Shown: positions 7,359 to 15,029 of the stretch, piece after piece
How the letters are laid out: every line of letters begins with the position of its first letter
How positions within the stretch are numbered: position 1 is the stretch's first letter
From: Clostridium sp. CAG:288
Lineage (GTDB): Bacteria; Bacillota_I; Bacilli_A; RFN20; CAG-288
Assembly: GCA_000437395.1 (NCBI GenBank)
Contig: FR898180.1
Location: forward strand, 105,226-130,348
Reading direction: 5' to 3'
DNA length: 25,123 nucleotides
Position numbers and translations under genes: made by a program
The notes under the pieces: generated by a model
Database searches by the model: none
Seen by the model: the letters and a program-made list of their open reading frames with translations, nothing else
What the model was told of the DNA's origin: nothing

Positions 7359-7705
7359 TCATTTGGATATAAACTTGTATCACCACCGCTAAAAACCGCT
7401 ATAACTTCATCTTTGCAGTTAGAATATATATAATTATTTTCAATAGTAGCGTTAGTACAGCCTTTTTTATAAATATCTCTAATTCCTATTCCACCTCCTG
7501 CAACTGTTGAAGAGTGGTTTTCTAATGTACAATTTTTGATTGTAACATTACTCCATCCAGTAAATAAATCAACCATACCAGATGATGAATATATCGATGC
7601 TTCTTTTGGTAGATAGAAAGAGCAATTATTAAGCACTAGCCCATCAATGTCTCTAGCTGATAGTAAACCAAGCAAAGGATCATCTAATTTCTTTTTTACT
7701 TTTAT
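7340..7705 (-). pseudogene. Fragment of a right-handed beta-helix protein
   Basis: An open frame of about 120 codons contains three coils of the pectate-lyase-like beta-helix pattern: GLVLNNCSFYL, NVTIKNCTLENHS and NATIENNYIYSNCKDEVIAVF. There is no ATG, no ribosome site and no signal sequence; the only possible start is a TTG at 7675. The frame ends in GGGN just where flavodoxin sequence takes over in another frame. It lies 26 bases after the fucosidase gene, so the parent may have been a carbohydrate-active beta-helix enzyme from a glycan locus. It is most likely an inner piece left by deletion. Confidence 0.6.
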
Positions 7706-7731
7706 TTAAGAGCTAAAATCTATTTTTTAAA

Positions 7732-8763
7732 TTATTTACCTGCTTTTTTGTATAATTCTTGAACATTTCTAATAATTTGTTCAGCTTCATATGGAATTCT
7801 TCCAAGCCAATCTGGTCCAATATTAATTAAGTAATTAATACCTAATTTTTCTAGATTAATTCTATTTTCTAAAATTTTTTCAGGACTTTTCCAATTATTA
7901 TCTATTGAACTATAACCCCAAGAATTATTAAGTGTGCACGCTGATTCATATAAACCAAATGGAGACTTTTTGAAGCCACCAATATCGTTATAATCGATAT
8001 CGTCCGAAATATTGTTTGGTATTTCATCAGGAATTTCATTATCTCCCAAAGAAACATAATCGAAATTACCATTACCTAGTCTCGAGTTAATTAAACAATC
8101 AGGTTGTAAACTTTTAACTAATTCATATATTTTTTTACTTTGCGCCTTTGTTGAATCTAATGGCATATCAAACCACATTAAAAATACTTTTCCATAGTTA
8201 GACATTAGTTCTTTTATTTGAGGAATAATTTTATTATTAAAACATATTTCGTAATTCTTTATACTCCTGTCAGTATAATCCCAATTGTTATCCCAGGAAC
8301 CACCAGAAGAGCCTTTCCCATCAACTGTATAACCTCCACCATTAGGATCACGCCAGTCGATGCACTGCGAATAATAAAATCCTAGCCTTAAATTATATTT
8401 TTTACATGCGTCAGCTAATTCTTTAATCAAATCTCTTTTACAAGGAGATGAATCATAACAATTAAACTTATCAACCTTAGATTTAAATAAAGCAAATCCT
8501 TCATGATGTTTTGTTGTTATCACTATATACTTCATCCCACATTCCTTTGCAAAACTACATATATAATCAGCATCAAAATATATTGGATTGAAAATATTTG
8601 CAAGTTTATCCATTTCACTATTAGGTATTTTCTTTTCACATTCGATCCATTCAGCATATGTAGGACCTCTTTTACCTCTATATACTCCTCCTAGCAAGCT
8701 ATATAAACCAAAGTGAATCATTAGTCCATATTTTGCATCTTTAAAAGCTTGAATATTTTTCAT
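7732..8763 (-). CDS. Alpha-L-fucosidase, GH29 catalytic domain
   Basis: This 343-residue protein has no signal peptide, so it is probably cytoplasmic. GH29 hallmarks are in order: YGLMIHFGLYS (12-22), TTKHHEGFALF with the two active-site histidines (83-93), LGFYYSQCIDW (127-137), and FLMWFDMP, where Asp199 matches the family nucleophile (usual LWFDG). NYLINIGPDWLGRIPYEA near the C-terminus matches the usual NxLLNVGPxxxGxI segment. The protein stops there, without the C-terminal beta-sandwich domain that makes many GH29 enzymes 430 residues or longer. It would hydrolyse alpha-L-fucosides taken up from host glycans. A good ribosome site (AGGGAG) precedes the ATG. It lies downstream of the MBL-fold gene on the same strand with a 144-base gap. 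The residue replacing Gly after the nucleophile (Met200) is unusual. Confidence 0.9.
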   Translation of the reverse strand: MKNIQAFKDAKYGLMIHFGLYSLLGGVYRGKRGPTYAEWIECEKKIPNSEMDKLANIFNPIYFDADYICSFAKECGMKYIVITTKHHEGFALFKSKVDKFNCYDSSPCKRDLIKELADACKKYNLRLGFYYSQCIDWRDPNGGGYTVDGKGSSGGSWDNNWDYTDRSIKNYEICFNNKIIPQIKELMSNYGKVFLMWFDMPLDSTKAQSKKIYELVKSLQPDCLINSRLGNGNFDYVSLGDNEIPDEIPNNISDDIDYNDIGGFKKSPFGLYESACTLNNSWGYSSIDNNWKSPEKILENRINLEKLGINYLINIGPDWLGRIPYEAEQIIRNVQELYKKAGK

Positions 8764-8907
8764 ATATTTCTCCCTTTAAGTATTAAGTTTTATATGTATT
8801 TTATTATATAAAATTATATAAATTATTTATTCTTATCATTGAAAATATTTTAATAAAAGATATTATTATTCTATAAATCCAATTAAAAAATTCACTTGTT
8901 ATTTTAC

Positions 8908-9708
8908 TTATTCGATATCAAAAAATTCTAAATCATTTGGTACAAATATATTGCCTTTAAAATATTTCTTTCCTTCACCAATATAGAGTTCTTTTCTATT
9001 CTTTAAATTGTGATCTTCAGTATGATACAAAATTATATTTTCAATATTTAAAGTATCAGCTATTTCGCAAGCATCTTTAACTGTTGAATGATGTTTTTCA
9101 TATGGATGAAATATATCAGATTGACTATTTAAACAAAAAGCTTCATGAAGTAACCACTTGCTATCTTTAACATATTTTTCTTCACAAATATTATAAGGTT
9201 CATCACCACAACAAGTTAGTTTTCCATTATTTAACTTCATGCAAAAACCAAATTGCTTAGCCTTAGTTGATTGAATATCAAAAAAAGTAACTTCTCTATT
9301 TAAAATATTTACTTTTTCACCATCTCCAACTACTTTAAAATGAAGGCGCTTATTAATAAATTCAACATCCTTTTTTTGTAAAAGTTTTTGTGATATATCA
9401 ATCAATAAGGTTATTGCTTCTTCATGAGCATATATTGTTGCATCACCATCGTATTCGCCTTGTTTCATGTGTTGACAAATCATTCTAATTATCCATATGA
9501 TACCTGTGATGTGATCAAGGTGCTTATGAGTAACAAATATACTCTTTATATTTTTCCAATTAATTCCTGCATGTTTTAATTGATGAAGTATACCATTTCC
9601 TCCTCCACCATCAACTAGTAAATACTGATTATTCTCTTCTAATACAAAGCATGTATTATAGCATTCTGTAACTAAGGCGTTTCCAGTACCAAGCATGGTC
9701 AATTTCAT
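8908..9708 (-). CDS. MBL-fold metallohydrolase, RNase Z-like
   Basis: This 266-residue protein opens with KLTMLGTGNA, the strand-loop start common to RNase Z-like enzymes, followed by YLLVDGGGG and the metal motif THKHLDH (His61, His63, Asp65, His66). Later metal ligands are likely in CCGDEP, and in HHSTVKDA and ILYHTEDHN near the C-terminus; the last resembles the RNase Z His region. No signal peptide. It lacks the long exosite arm of true tRNase Z and is more like uncharacterised relatives acting on small phosphodiesters or similar substrates; the substrate is unknown. The ATG has a strong GGAGG site. A TTTACT, 18 bases, TAAAAT promoter with a TG extension lies at 9764-9793 on its strand. 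It may be co-transcribed with the fucosidase. Confidence 0.85.
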   Translation of the reverse strand: MKLTMLGTGNALVTECYNTCFVLEENNQYLLVDGGGGNGILHQLKHAGINWKNIKSIFVTHKHLDHITGIIWIIRMICQHMKQGEYDGDATIYAHEEAITLLIDISQKLLQKKDVEFINKRLHFKVVGDGEKVNILNREVTFFDIQSTKAKQFGFCMKLNNGKLTCCGDEPYNICEEKYVKDSKWLLHEAFCLNSQSDIFHPYEKHHSTVKDACEIADTLNIENIILYHTEDHNLKNRKELYIGEGKKYFKGNIFVPNDLEFFDIE

Positions 9709-9763
9709 TTAATTACCTCCAAAATATTAAGTATTAAATTACTTATTTTAATAACACATAAAA

Positions 9764-9793
9764 ATTTTAACACGATCACTTAATAAAAGTAAA
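9764..9793 (-). promoter_or_regulatory. Probable promoter of the MBL-fold gene
   Basis: On the minus strand TTTACT (9788-9793), an 18-base spacer ending TGT, and TAAAAT (9764-9769) form a plausible extended -10 promoter, 55 bases upstream of the ATG. Confidence 0.4.
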
Positions 9794-9810
9794 AATATAG
9801 ATTTAAAGTC

Positions 9811-9844
9811 AAAAAATACACCTCACTTAAATTAATGAGGTGTA
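9811..9844 (-). terminator. Rho-independent terminator
   Basis: The perfect 9-pair stem TACACCTCA/TGAGGTGTA is followed on the minus strand by six T (9816-9811). It lies 10 bases after the stop of the ABC exporter remnant, and so once ended that gene; it now separates it from the MBL-fold gene. Confidence 0.85.
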
Positions 9845-9854
9845 ATGTTTAAAA

Positions 9855-10210
9855 TTATTTTATCTTCCATTTTCCGCTATCTGATTGTAAATCAACCATA
9901 TGAGTATATATTCCATTTTCCGCATATAGTTCATCTGGTTTTCCTTGCTCTGCTACAATACAATTAGATAGGACAACTATTTTATCTGCTCCAGCTACAG
10001 TCCTCATTCTATGAGCAATCACAAGAACAGTTTTATCTTTAATTAATCTTGATAACGCACTTTGAATAAGTGTTTCATTTTCTACATCTAAACTTGCAGT
10101 AGCTTCATCGAGTAAAATTATTGGAACATCCTTTAAAAATGCACGGCGATAGAAATTCTTTGACGTTCTCCACCTGATAATTCACAACCATTCTCACAGA
10201 TATTTTAATG
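9855..10210 (-). pseudogene. ABC exporter remnant: C-terminal end of the nucleotide-binding domain
   Basis: The minus-strand reading begins ENGCELSGGERQRISIA, shifts frame, and continues RAFLKDVPIILLDEATASLD to VLVIAHRMRTVAGADKIVVL and a normal C-terminus. This is the signature-to-end part of a multidrug or lipid exporter ATPase (MdlB/LmrA type). A missing C near 10145 (CC where CCC is expected) breaks the frame between the signature motif and Walker B. The membrane domain and Walker A are gone, and the homology stops at about 10200, next to the end of the IS3-family element at 10211. The IS, or a deletion starting at it, removed the rest. Non-functional. Confidence 0.85.
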
Positions 10211-10243
10211 TGTACCCTATGTCAAGGACAATAAATAAAAAAG
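10211..10243. repeat. IS terminal inverted repeat, left
   Basis: It starts TGTACCC and matches the inverse complement of 11725-11757. This is the end downstream of the transposase. Confidence 0.8.
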
Positions 10244-10265
10244 GTATATATTAATAAATAATCAT

Positions 10266-10285
10266 TGATATCCCTAGGGATATCA
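10266..10285. repeat. Perfect 20-bp palindrome inside the IS
   Basis: The core GATATCCCTAGGGATATC with one more matching base on each side is fully self-complementary. It lies between the transposase stop and the left inverted repeat and has no T-run, so a terminator is not indicated. Confidence 0.7.
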
Positions 10286-10299
10286 GAAAATCAAATATT

Positions 10300-11671
10300 T
10301 TATAGAAGAACTTGTGTAACAGCAAGTTCTTTCACGTTGTAAAGTATCAAACTTGTTCCAGGTTGATTAATTAAATAATTACGATATTGAATAGAAGTCA
10401 TTTTGCTTAATCCCCATTGGCATCTATCATTATTATAATAATCAAAATAATCATCTAATTCTTTACATACATTTTCATATGAATTACATTCTTTTAAATG
10501 CAGCTCATCTTTCATATGTCCAAAAAATGATTCTTGAGGAGCATTATCCCAACAATTTTCTCTTCTAGACATTGATTTAGCAATATTTAACTCTTTAAGC
10601 AATGAAGTAAAAGCAATTGAAGTATAATGAACTCCTTGATCACTATGAATTAGACAACGATTAAAATTGATAAATGAATTTTTTTAATTGTATAACTGTA
10701 TCAAGAACAAATTGAACATCTAGTGATTCAGAATATTCTTTTTCTAATATTTCATTAGTTGATGAATCTTTAATAGTGGAACAATAATATAATTTTCTTT
10801 TTTTACCATAAAAGATATAAGTAATATCTGTAAGTAAATGTTCTCCTTGTTTAGATGATTTAAAGTTACGATTTGATTTATTGAAAGCATAATTATTGGT
10901 TTTCATAGCTTTTATCATACGACGATAAGAATTTGCTTTTCTAATCTGACAATATAATCCATATTTCTTCATTAAATGTCTAATCTTCTTTAAATTCATT
11001 TTAATATCAAAGGTATTACTTAAAGTTATTTTAATTTGTCTAGCACCTTTATGACGATTTCTATAGTCATATGTTTGCTTGATTAATTTAAAATCTTCTT
11101 GATCTTTTACTTCTTTAATTGTTGGATTTTTCTGATAATTTAAGTAATTATAAAATCCAGATCTAGAAACATGTAATTCCTTAAACATCATAGAAATAGA
11201 CAAATGATTTTTTGGGTTTGATAATGCTTTTTGAATCATTTTGTATTTTTCTTTGACGGAGGTTTTTTGAGGCTGGTAACGTCGTTTTAGCCTTCGTATT
11301 TGGCGTAAGAATTCATTTTCTTGCTTCAATGTTTCTATTTGAAGCTTTTGTTTTTCAATAATTTCTTCAGGAGTTAAATCTCTAGTTATAGGTTTACCTG
11401 TATTATCTTTACGTGTATCTTCTAGAGATGAACGTTCATTATATTGTTTTTTCCAACTTGAAATTGAAGCTTTAATTCTCTCATATCCAAGTATTGATTT
11501 TGGAAGACCAGCTTTTTCAAAAATAATTGTAGCTGATTTAATACCATATTCTGAAATAAATAATTTTTTAAATTCTAAAGTATATGTAATACTTTTATTT
11601 GAAACATGCTTTACATATTTATTCTTTTTTAATAATTCGACTTGCTCATTTGTAAAATAATATTTTCCCAT
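10300..11671 (-). pseudogene. IS3-family transposase, single-ORF type, frameshifted in the catalytic core
   Basis: The first frame (10661-11671, 336 residues) holds the OrfA-like helix-turn-helix N-terminus, a leucine-zipper-like stretch (EIIEKQKLQIETLKQENEFL), the HTH_21-like linker and the first catalytic Asp in LLTDITYIF. It ends early after a run of seven A at about 10680. Removing one A restores a frame continuing FINFNRCLIHSDQGVHYTS (second catalytic Asp) and joining the frame that ends at 10300, which holds ENCWDNAPQESFFG with the catalytic Glu and the YYNNDRCQWGL tail. OrfA and OrfB are thus fused in one frame, as in some Mollicutes IS150-group elements. The usual IS3 -1 shift does not rescue the break: it meets a stop. 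It is probably inactive unless slippage on the A7 run restores the frame. Confidence 0.85.
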
Positions 11672-11707
11672 AATGTCACTTTCTTTCTTTTATTATCGCA
11701 TAAGAAA

Positions 11708-11754
11708 ACCCAGTGAGTAGAACACTTTTTTATTAAGTGTCCATTTCACTGGGT
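11708..11754. repeat. Hairpin within the right end of the IS
   Basis: ACCCAGTGA (11708-11716) pairs with TCACTGGGT (11746-11754), and inside it ACACTT (11722-11727) pairs with AAGTGT (11735-11740). Half of this two-step stem is the right inverted repeat itself. Lying between upstream genes and the transposase start, it could block read-through transcription or translation into the transposase. Confidence 0.6.
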
Positions 11755-11757
11755 ACA
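11725..11757. repeat. IS terminal inverted repeat, right
   Basis: Its inverse complement starts TGTACCC and matches 10211-10243. This is the end upstream of the transposase. Confidence 0.8.
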
Positions 11758-11822
11758 TTTTATTTCTTCTGCCACTCACAGGAATGAACAAAAGAAGTAT
11801 TTGATTGTGTTTTTAAAAGCAA

Positions 11823-14423
11823 TTAATTTCCTTGAAAATTTTTCATGTATTCTACATTAAAAAGTTTGAATCGAACAGTTAATAAATCACCTTTTGTGCT
11901 ATACATAAATTCCATTAAATCAATTGTATCGTATTGTGTTATTCCAATATAATATTCACCTTTGTCATTTAGTTCAATAACATAATCTTTTTCATAAATA
12001 TTAAAGTGTAAACTATATGATTTATCTTTATATCTTACATAAACATTTGTGAAAATTAATTGTTCCCCATTTTCTAATTCTATGGTTAAATCTTCATAAT
12101 TCTTATATACTGTAGGATTGTCTTCTTTGCTTTTTAAAGTTTGATCAGAACAAACGATTTCTTTACAGAATTCTCTATCAAATAAACTGTTAGTAATTTC
12201 AAATTTATTTTTAAATTCTTCTAATGTCCCATCATAATAAAGAGCATCAAGATGATAATTTCTTTCATCGCTATAGTCAGTACCATCTATAAAATAACTT
12301 TGATTGAAAGAAAAACTATTTAATGTATTTGGTAAATGTAATTTTTTAAGAGTTTTAGTGTTTTTCATAGGTTCACTATTTATATTTGACCTACTTGAAA
12401 TAGTAAAGTCAGTTACTGTCTTTCCATTTATTGTAGCAGGAACAAATAGTTCTTCACTATTTCCACAATAGTTTATTAAACGAATTGAACTATCGTCTAT
12501 TTCACCTGTTTCTTTATTATAAGAATAGCCAACATATTCATAATCGTTAATGATACTATTCAACTCGCTATCGTCTTCAATCTCAATTTCGCATCCATAA
12601 TTTTTAATATTTGAAAAATCTGTAAATACGGCATTATTTACTTTAGATATTAGTTTAATTTTTGTGGTGGCATTATATTGAAGTCTATCATAGTTAATTC
12701 TATTCAATGTTGAAGGTAAATAGATATTTATAGTTCTATCTAAATTATAATCTATTTCGAATTGATTTAATGAAAATTCAGTAACTCCCTCATGAACAAC
12801 TATTTTTTTAATGTTCAAACAATTAATAGGATAGAGTCCATCAATACTATTATTGAAATATATATCAATTGTTTCAAGCCCATTTACAAAACCTCCAAAA
12901 GTAGCATAAGGCTTAGTTGAGTTTAATTCTATATTTTTAATTGCACCTTTTTCATCAGATATATAAACTTTATCAAAAGTACCACTTAAGACTAACTTAT
13001 CTATATTAACTTTATCACTTAATACTGAAAAGTTATATTGATCATAGGCATTTCCAACTTCTAAATATTCAAAGTGAGCTTGAGTGTCACTTGATAAAAA
13101 TATGTTAGCAAAAATATCAAATTCATAATTATTTTCATCATAAATTAAATTATATTTTAAGGACTTTATATTTATAAATATATTTGGCAATTGATTTCTA
13201 AAGAACCAATCAGAATATTTATTGTATTGAAGTAAATCTAAATTATCTACTTTTTTATTCATTAAATATAAAAGAGTACTATTATTTGTATCAGTCAATA
13301 GATTATCTTCAACTTTAAATAAGGTTGAACCTTCTTCGACAATTATATTTTCTAAATAATAATGAACATTATCATTATAATATTCAATATTAAAAGTTTT
13401 AATATCAACAGTATTTCCTTCTTGATCAGTTATTCTAGTAATTGATTTTGGAATATAAAGTTCTCTTATATTTCCACTAGCGAAGATATAAAAGTTATTA
13501 GAAATAGCTGTAACATTACTTGGTAAAGTTATTGTAGTTTCACTTCCATCGCTAACATATCCTAAAGCAACACCATTTGAAACTTGTAATCCCTGATCAA
13601 CTGAAATACCACCTCTATTAGGAAATATTTTATCCATTATCTTTGAATATTCTTGTTTTGTAATTTCAAATTTAGACTCGTTTTTTAAATTTTTTAAAGT
13701 GCTTGGATTAATCAATGAAAAGCTATCATTTAACTTGTTTCTTACTTCAGAAATGACACTTTGATCATTAATTTCTTTTTGAGTCATATCCGCTGACTGA
13801 TAGTTAATTACAGTTCTTTCACTTGTTTTTGAATATTCGATAAATAATAGTGAACTATCGCCATAAAAATACCATTCTGTGTTGTTATCATCAGAAATTT
13901 CTATACCGCCAAATGTATAGTTATTGCTATCGATATAATTAACGCTAAAATAAATGTAATGACTTACACCATCAAAGCTATATTCACCAGGAATATAAAC
14001 ATAAGTTGAAATAGACTCACTTTCTAAAAAAGTTTTAATATAGTATTGTTCATCTACAAATGCTGCAATATTATAAAAATTTGTTTGTTTTCTATATTCA
14101 GTTAAGCCTTTTCCCATTATAATCGGAATATAAAATGATTGTTCAAATGCGTTAGCAATATCTGGCTTTTGTGTTTTTCCATCAGCGTTATCTATAATTG
14201 AAATAATATCATCATTTCTCTCATCAACTTTCTTTAACGCTAATTTATTTTGTTTATTAGAAGTAGAAATCTTACTAGCATTATCAAAATCTTTAATTAT
14301 TTTGCTTACTTTTTTATAGTAATCATTATATTCGTTATTTTTGACTTTGTTAGAGCAACCTGTCATACATAATATTGATGACAAACTTAATAGTGAGACA
14401 ACCAATAAATATTTGTTTTTCAT
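11823..14423 (-). CDS. BspA-like leucine-rich-repeat lipoprotein
   Basis: I start this gene at the ATG at 14423, giving 866 residues, because AAGGAG sits 7 bases upstream of it and the next 23 residues form a clean lipoprotein signal: basic MKNK, hydrophobic core, and a CMTGC lipobox with Cys23. An upstream in-frame ATG at 14459 has no ribosome site and would bury this signal. The mature protein has a Lys/Asn-rich N-terminal part (to about 270), then repeats of the LRR_5/BspA type: ITLPSNVTAISNNFYIFA, IRELYIPKSITRI, IVVHEGVTEF, INIYLPSTLNRI and KKLHLPNTLNSFSF. Such proteins sit on the outer face of the membrane and often mediate adhesion; that role is inferred. A possible extended -10 (TGC then TAAAAT, 14487-14495) and a TATCAAA/TTTGATA hairpin (14442-14472) lie upstream. 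It reads straight toward the IS; no terminator is clear in 11758-11822. Confidence 0.8.
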   Translation of the reverse strand: MKNKYLLVVSLLSLSSILCMTGCSNKVKNNEYNDYYKKVSKIIKDFDNASKISTSNKQNKLALKKVDERNDDIISIIDNADGKTQKPDIANAFEQSFYIPIIMGKGLTEYRKQTNFYNIAAFVDEQYYIKTFLESESISTYVYIPGEYSFDGVSHYIYFSVNYIDSNNYTFGGIEISDDNNTEWYFYGDSSLLFIEYSKTSERTVINYQSADMTQKEINDQSVISEVRNKLNDSFSLINPSTLKNLKNESKFEITKQEYSKIMDKIFPNRGGISVDQGLQVSNGVALGYVSDGSETTITLPSNVTAISNNFYIFASGNIRELYIPKSITRITDQEGNTVDIKTFNIEYYNDNVHYYLENIIVEEGSTLFKVEDNLLTDTNNSTLLYLMNKKVDNLDLLQYNKYSDWFFRNQLPNIFINIKSLKYNLIYDENNYEFDIFANIFLSSDTQAHFEYLEVGNAYDQYNFSVLSDKVNIDKLVLSGTFDKVYISDEKGAIKNIELNSTKPYATFGGFVNGLETIDIYFNNSIDGLYPINCLNIKKIVVHEGVTEFSLNQFEIDYNLDRTINIYLPSTLNRINYDRLQYNATTKIKLISKVNNAVFTDFSNIKNYGCEIEIEDDSELNSIINDYEYVGYSYNKETGEIDDSSIRLINYCGNSEELFVPATINGKTVTDFTISSRSNINSEPMKNTKTLKKLHLPNTLNSFSFNQSYFIDGTDYSDERNYHLDALYYDGTLEEFKNKFEITNSLFDREFCKEIVCSDQTLKSKEDNPTVYKNYEDLTIELENGEQLIFTNVYVRYKDKSYSLHFNIYEKDYVIELNDKGEYYIGITQYDTIDLMEFMYSTKGDLLTVRFKLFNVEYMKNFQGN

Positions 14424-14533
14424 TTGTATTCTCCTTTTGCATATCAAACTTTTTTGCATTTCCTATTTGATATTAACTACATTTTAATTTTAGCAAAAAT
14501 AAAATATAATTTCTATTTTATTTTTTTAATCGG

Positions 14534-14761
14534 TTATTCATATAAAAATTTTATACTATAAGCAATCGGTTCTTTATTATGATTTGTTTCTTCTAAATAT
14601 TTCTCTTGAGCATAAGGCTTTCGTTCCGTAGCAATATATAAAAAGAAAAAGAGCCTCATAAAAATGCCATTTGGCACTTCTACAAGACTCTGAAACGTGG
14701 TGGCGGAAAGGATAAAAGTTCCTATTCGCAATGAAAAAAGGTCTGACACAAATTGTATCAA
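14534..14761 (-). other. Interval of unknown nature between tRNA-His and the LRR lipoprotein
   Basis: Part of a gene-free stretch of about 350 bases (14424-14777). An open frame of 75 codons exists, but its first 40 codons run through the tRNA terminator and a second long hairpin and look non-coding (FFFLYIATE). The last 30 codons (RKPYAQEKYLEETNHNKEPI, then a short tail) have a more protein-like composition and may be a worn fragment of a gene I do not recognise. There is no ribosome site, and the start lies inside the tRNA terminator stem. I do not call it a gene. Confidence 0.35.
14641..14691 (-). terminator. Long hairpin with T-run downstream of tRNA-His
   Basis: On the minus strand a 19-pair stem with five G-U pairs (outer arm AGAGTCTTG..., inner GTGCC, loop AAAT) is followed by TTTTTCTTTT. 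It is the second terminator-like structure after tRNA-His, 42 bases beyond the first. Its G-U pairs all favour pairing on the minus-strand RNA, and the T-run is on the same strand. It may be a tandem terminator or the end of a lost gene. Confidence 0.6.
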
Positions 14762-14764
14762 ACC
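14734..14764 (-). terminator. Terminator of tRNA-His
   Basis: An 11-pair stem with G-U pairs (GGTTTGATACA/TGTGTCAGACC, loop ATT) is followed by six T on the minus strand, 13 bases after the tRNA 3' end. Confidence 0.8.
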
Positions 14765-14777
14765 ATTGCTTTTTTAA

Positions 14778-14854
14778 TGGGGCGGCTGACGAGAATCGAA
14801 CTCGCGAATGACTGGTTCACAGCCAGTTGTGTTAGCCACTTCACCACAGCCGCC
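14778..14854 (-). tRNA. tRNA-His (anticodon GTG), CCA encoded
   Basis: The minus strand folds as a full cloverleaf. The acceptor stem has the extra G-1 opposite C73 that is the identity mark of tRNA-His (GGCGGCTG with CAGCCGCC). The anticodon stem ACTGG/CCAGT holds the loop CTGTGAA with anticodon GTG. The T arm is GCGAG-TTCGATT-CTCGT. The 3' CCA is encoded. It stands alone with its own promoter and terminator. Confidence 0.95.
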
Positions 14855-14869
14855 ATATGACGCTCATTT

Positions 14870-14898
14870 AATATACTAAATTTAGCTGATAAAGTAAA
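14870..14898 (-). promoter_or_regulatory. Promoter of tRNA-His
   Basis: On the minus strand TTTACT (14893-14898), a 17-base spacer, and TATATT (14870-14875) lie just upstream, placing the transcript start about 9 bases before the mature tRNA 5' end. Confidence 0.6.
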
Positions 14899-15029
14899 GT
14901 AAAAACAGTTATTTTATTACTATTTAGAAAAAAATAACGTTAAAAAGTGTTTTATAAAATTTAAATATTATATTTTTTATAGATTCATAAAATAAAGCCA
15001 TAATTATAATGAGGTGACATAATAAATTT

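Larger units (their letters stand above)
10211..11757 (-). mobile_element. IS3-family insertion sequence, both ends present
   Basis: The element is 1547 bp. Its ends are imperfect inverted repeats of about 33 bases (10211-10243 and 11725-11757) that both begin TGTACCC and share GGACA and an AATAAAAAAG block; roughly 27 of 33 positions match. It carries one transposase reading frame on the minus strand, broken by a frameshift. The flanks (TTAATG on the left, TTTTAT on the right) show no target duplication of 3-5 bases, which suggests that deletion or recombination occurred next to one end after insertion. The left end abuts a truncated ABC gene. A long hairpin makes up the right end. Confidence 0.85.

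Noticed and set aside
10661..10690. Programmed -1 frameshift as in classic IS3 elements
   Set aside because: OrfA and OrfB are already fused in frame, and a -1 shift at the A7 run leads quickly to a stop; a loss of one A is needed instead.
14424..14459. Upstream ATG for the LRR lipoprotein (12 extra residues)
   Set aside because: It has no ribosome site, and it would place a charged extension before the lipoprotein signal peptide, whereas the ATG at 14423 has AAGGAG.
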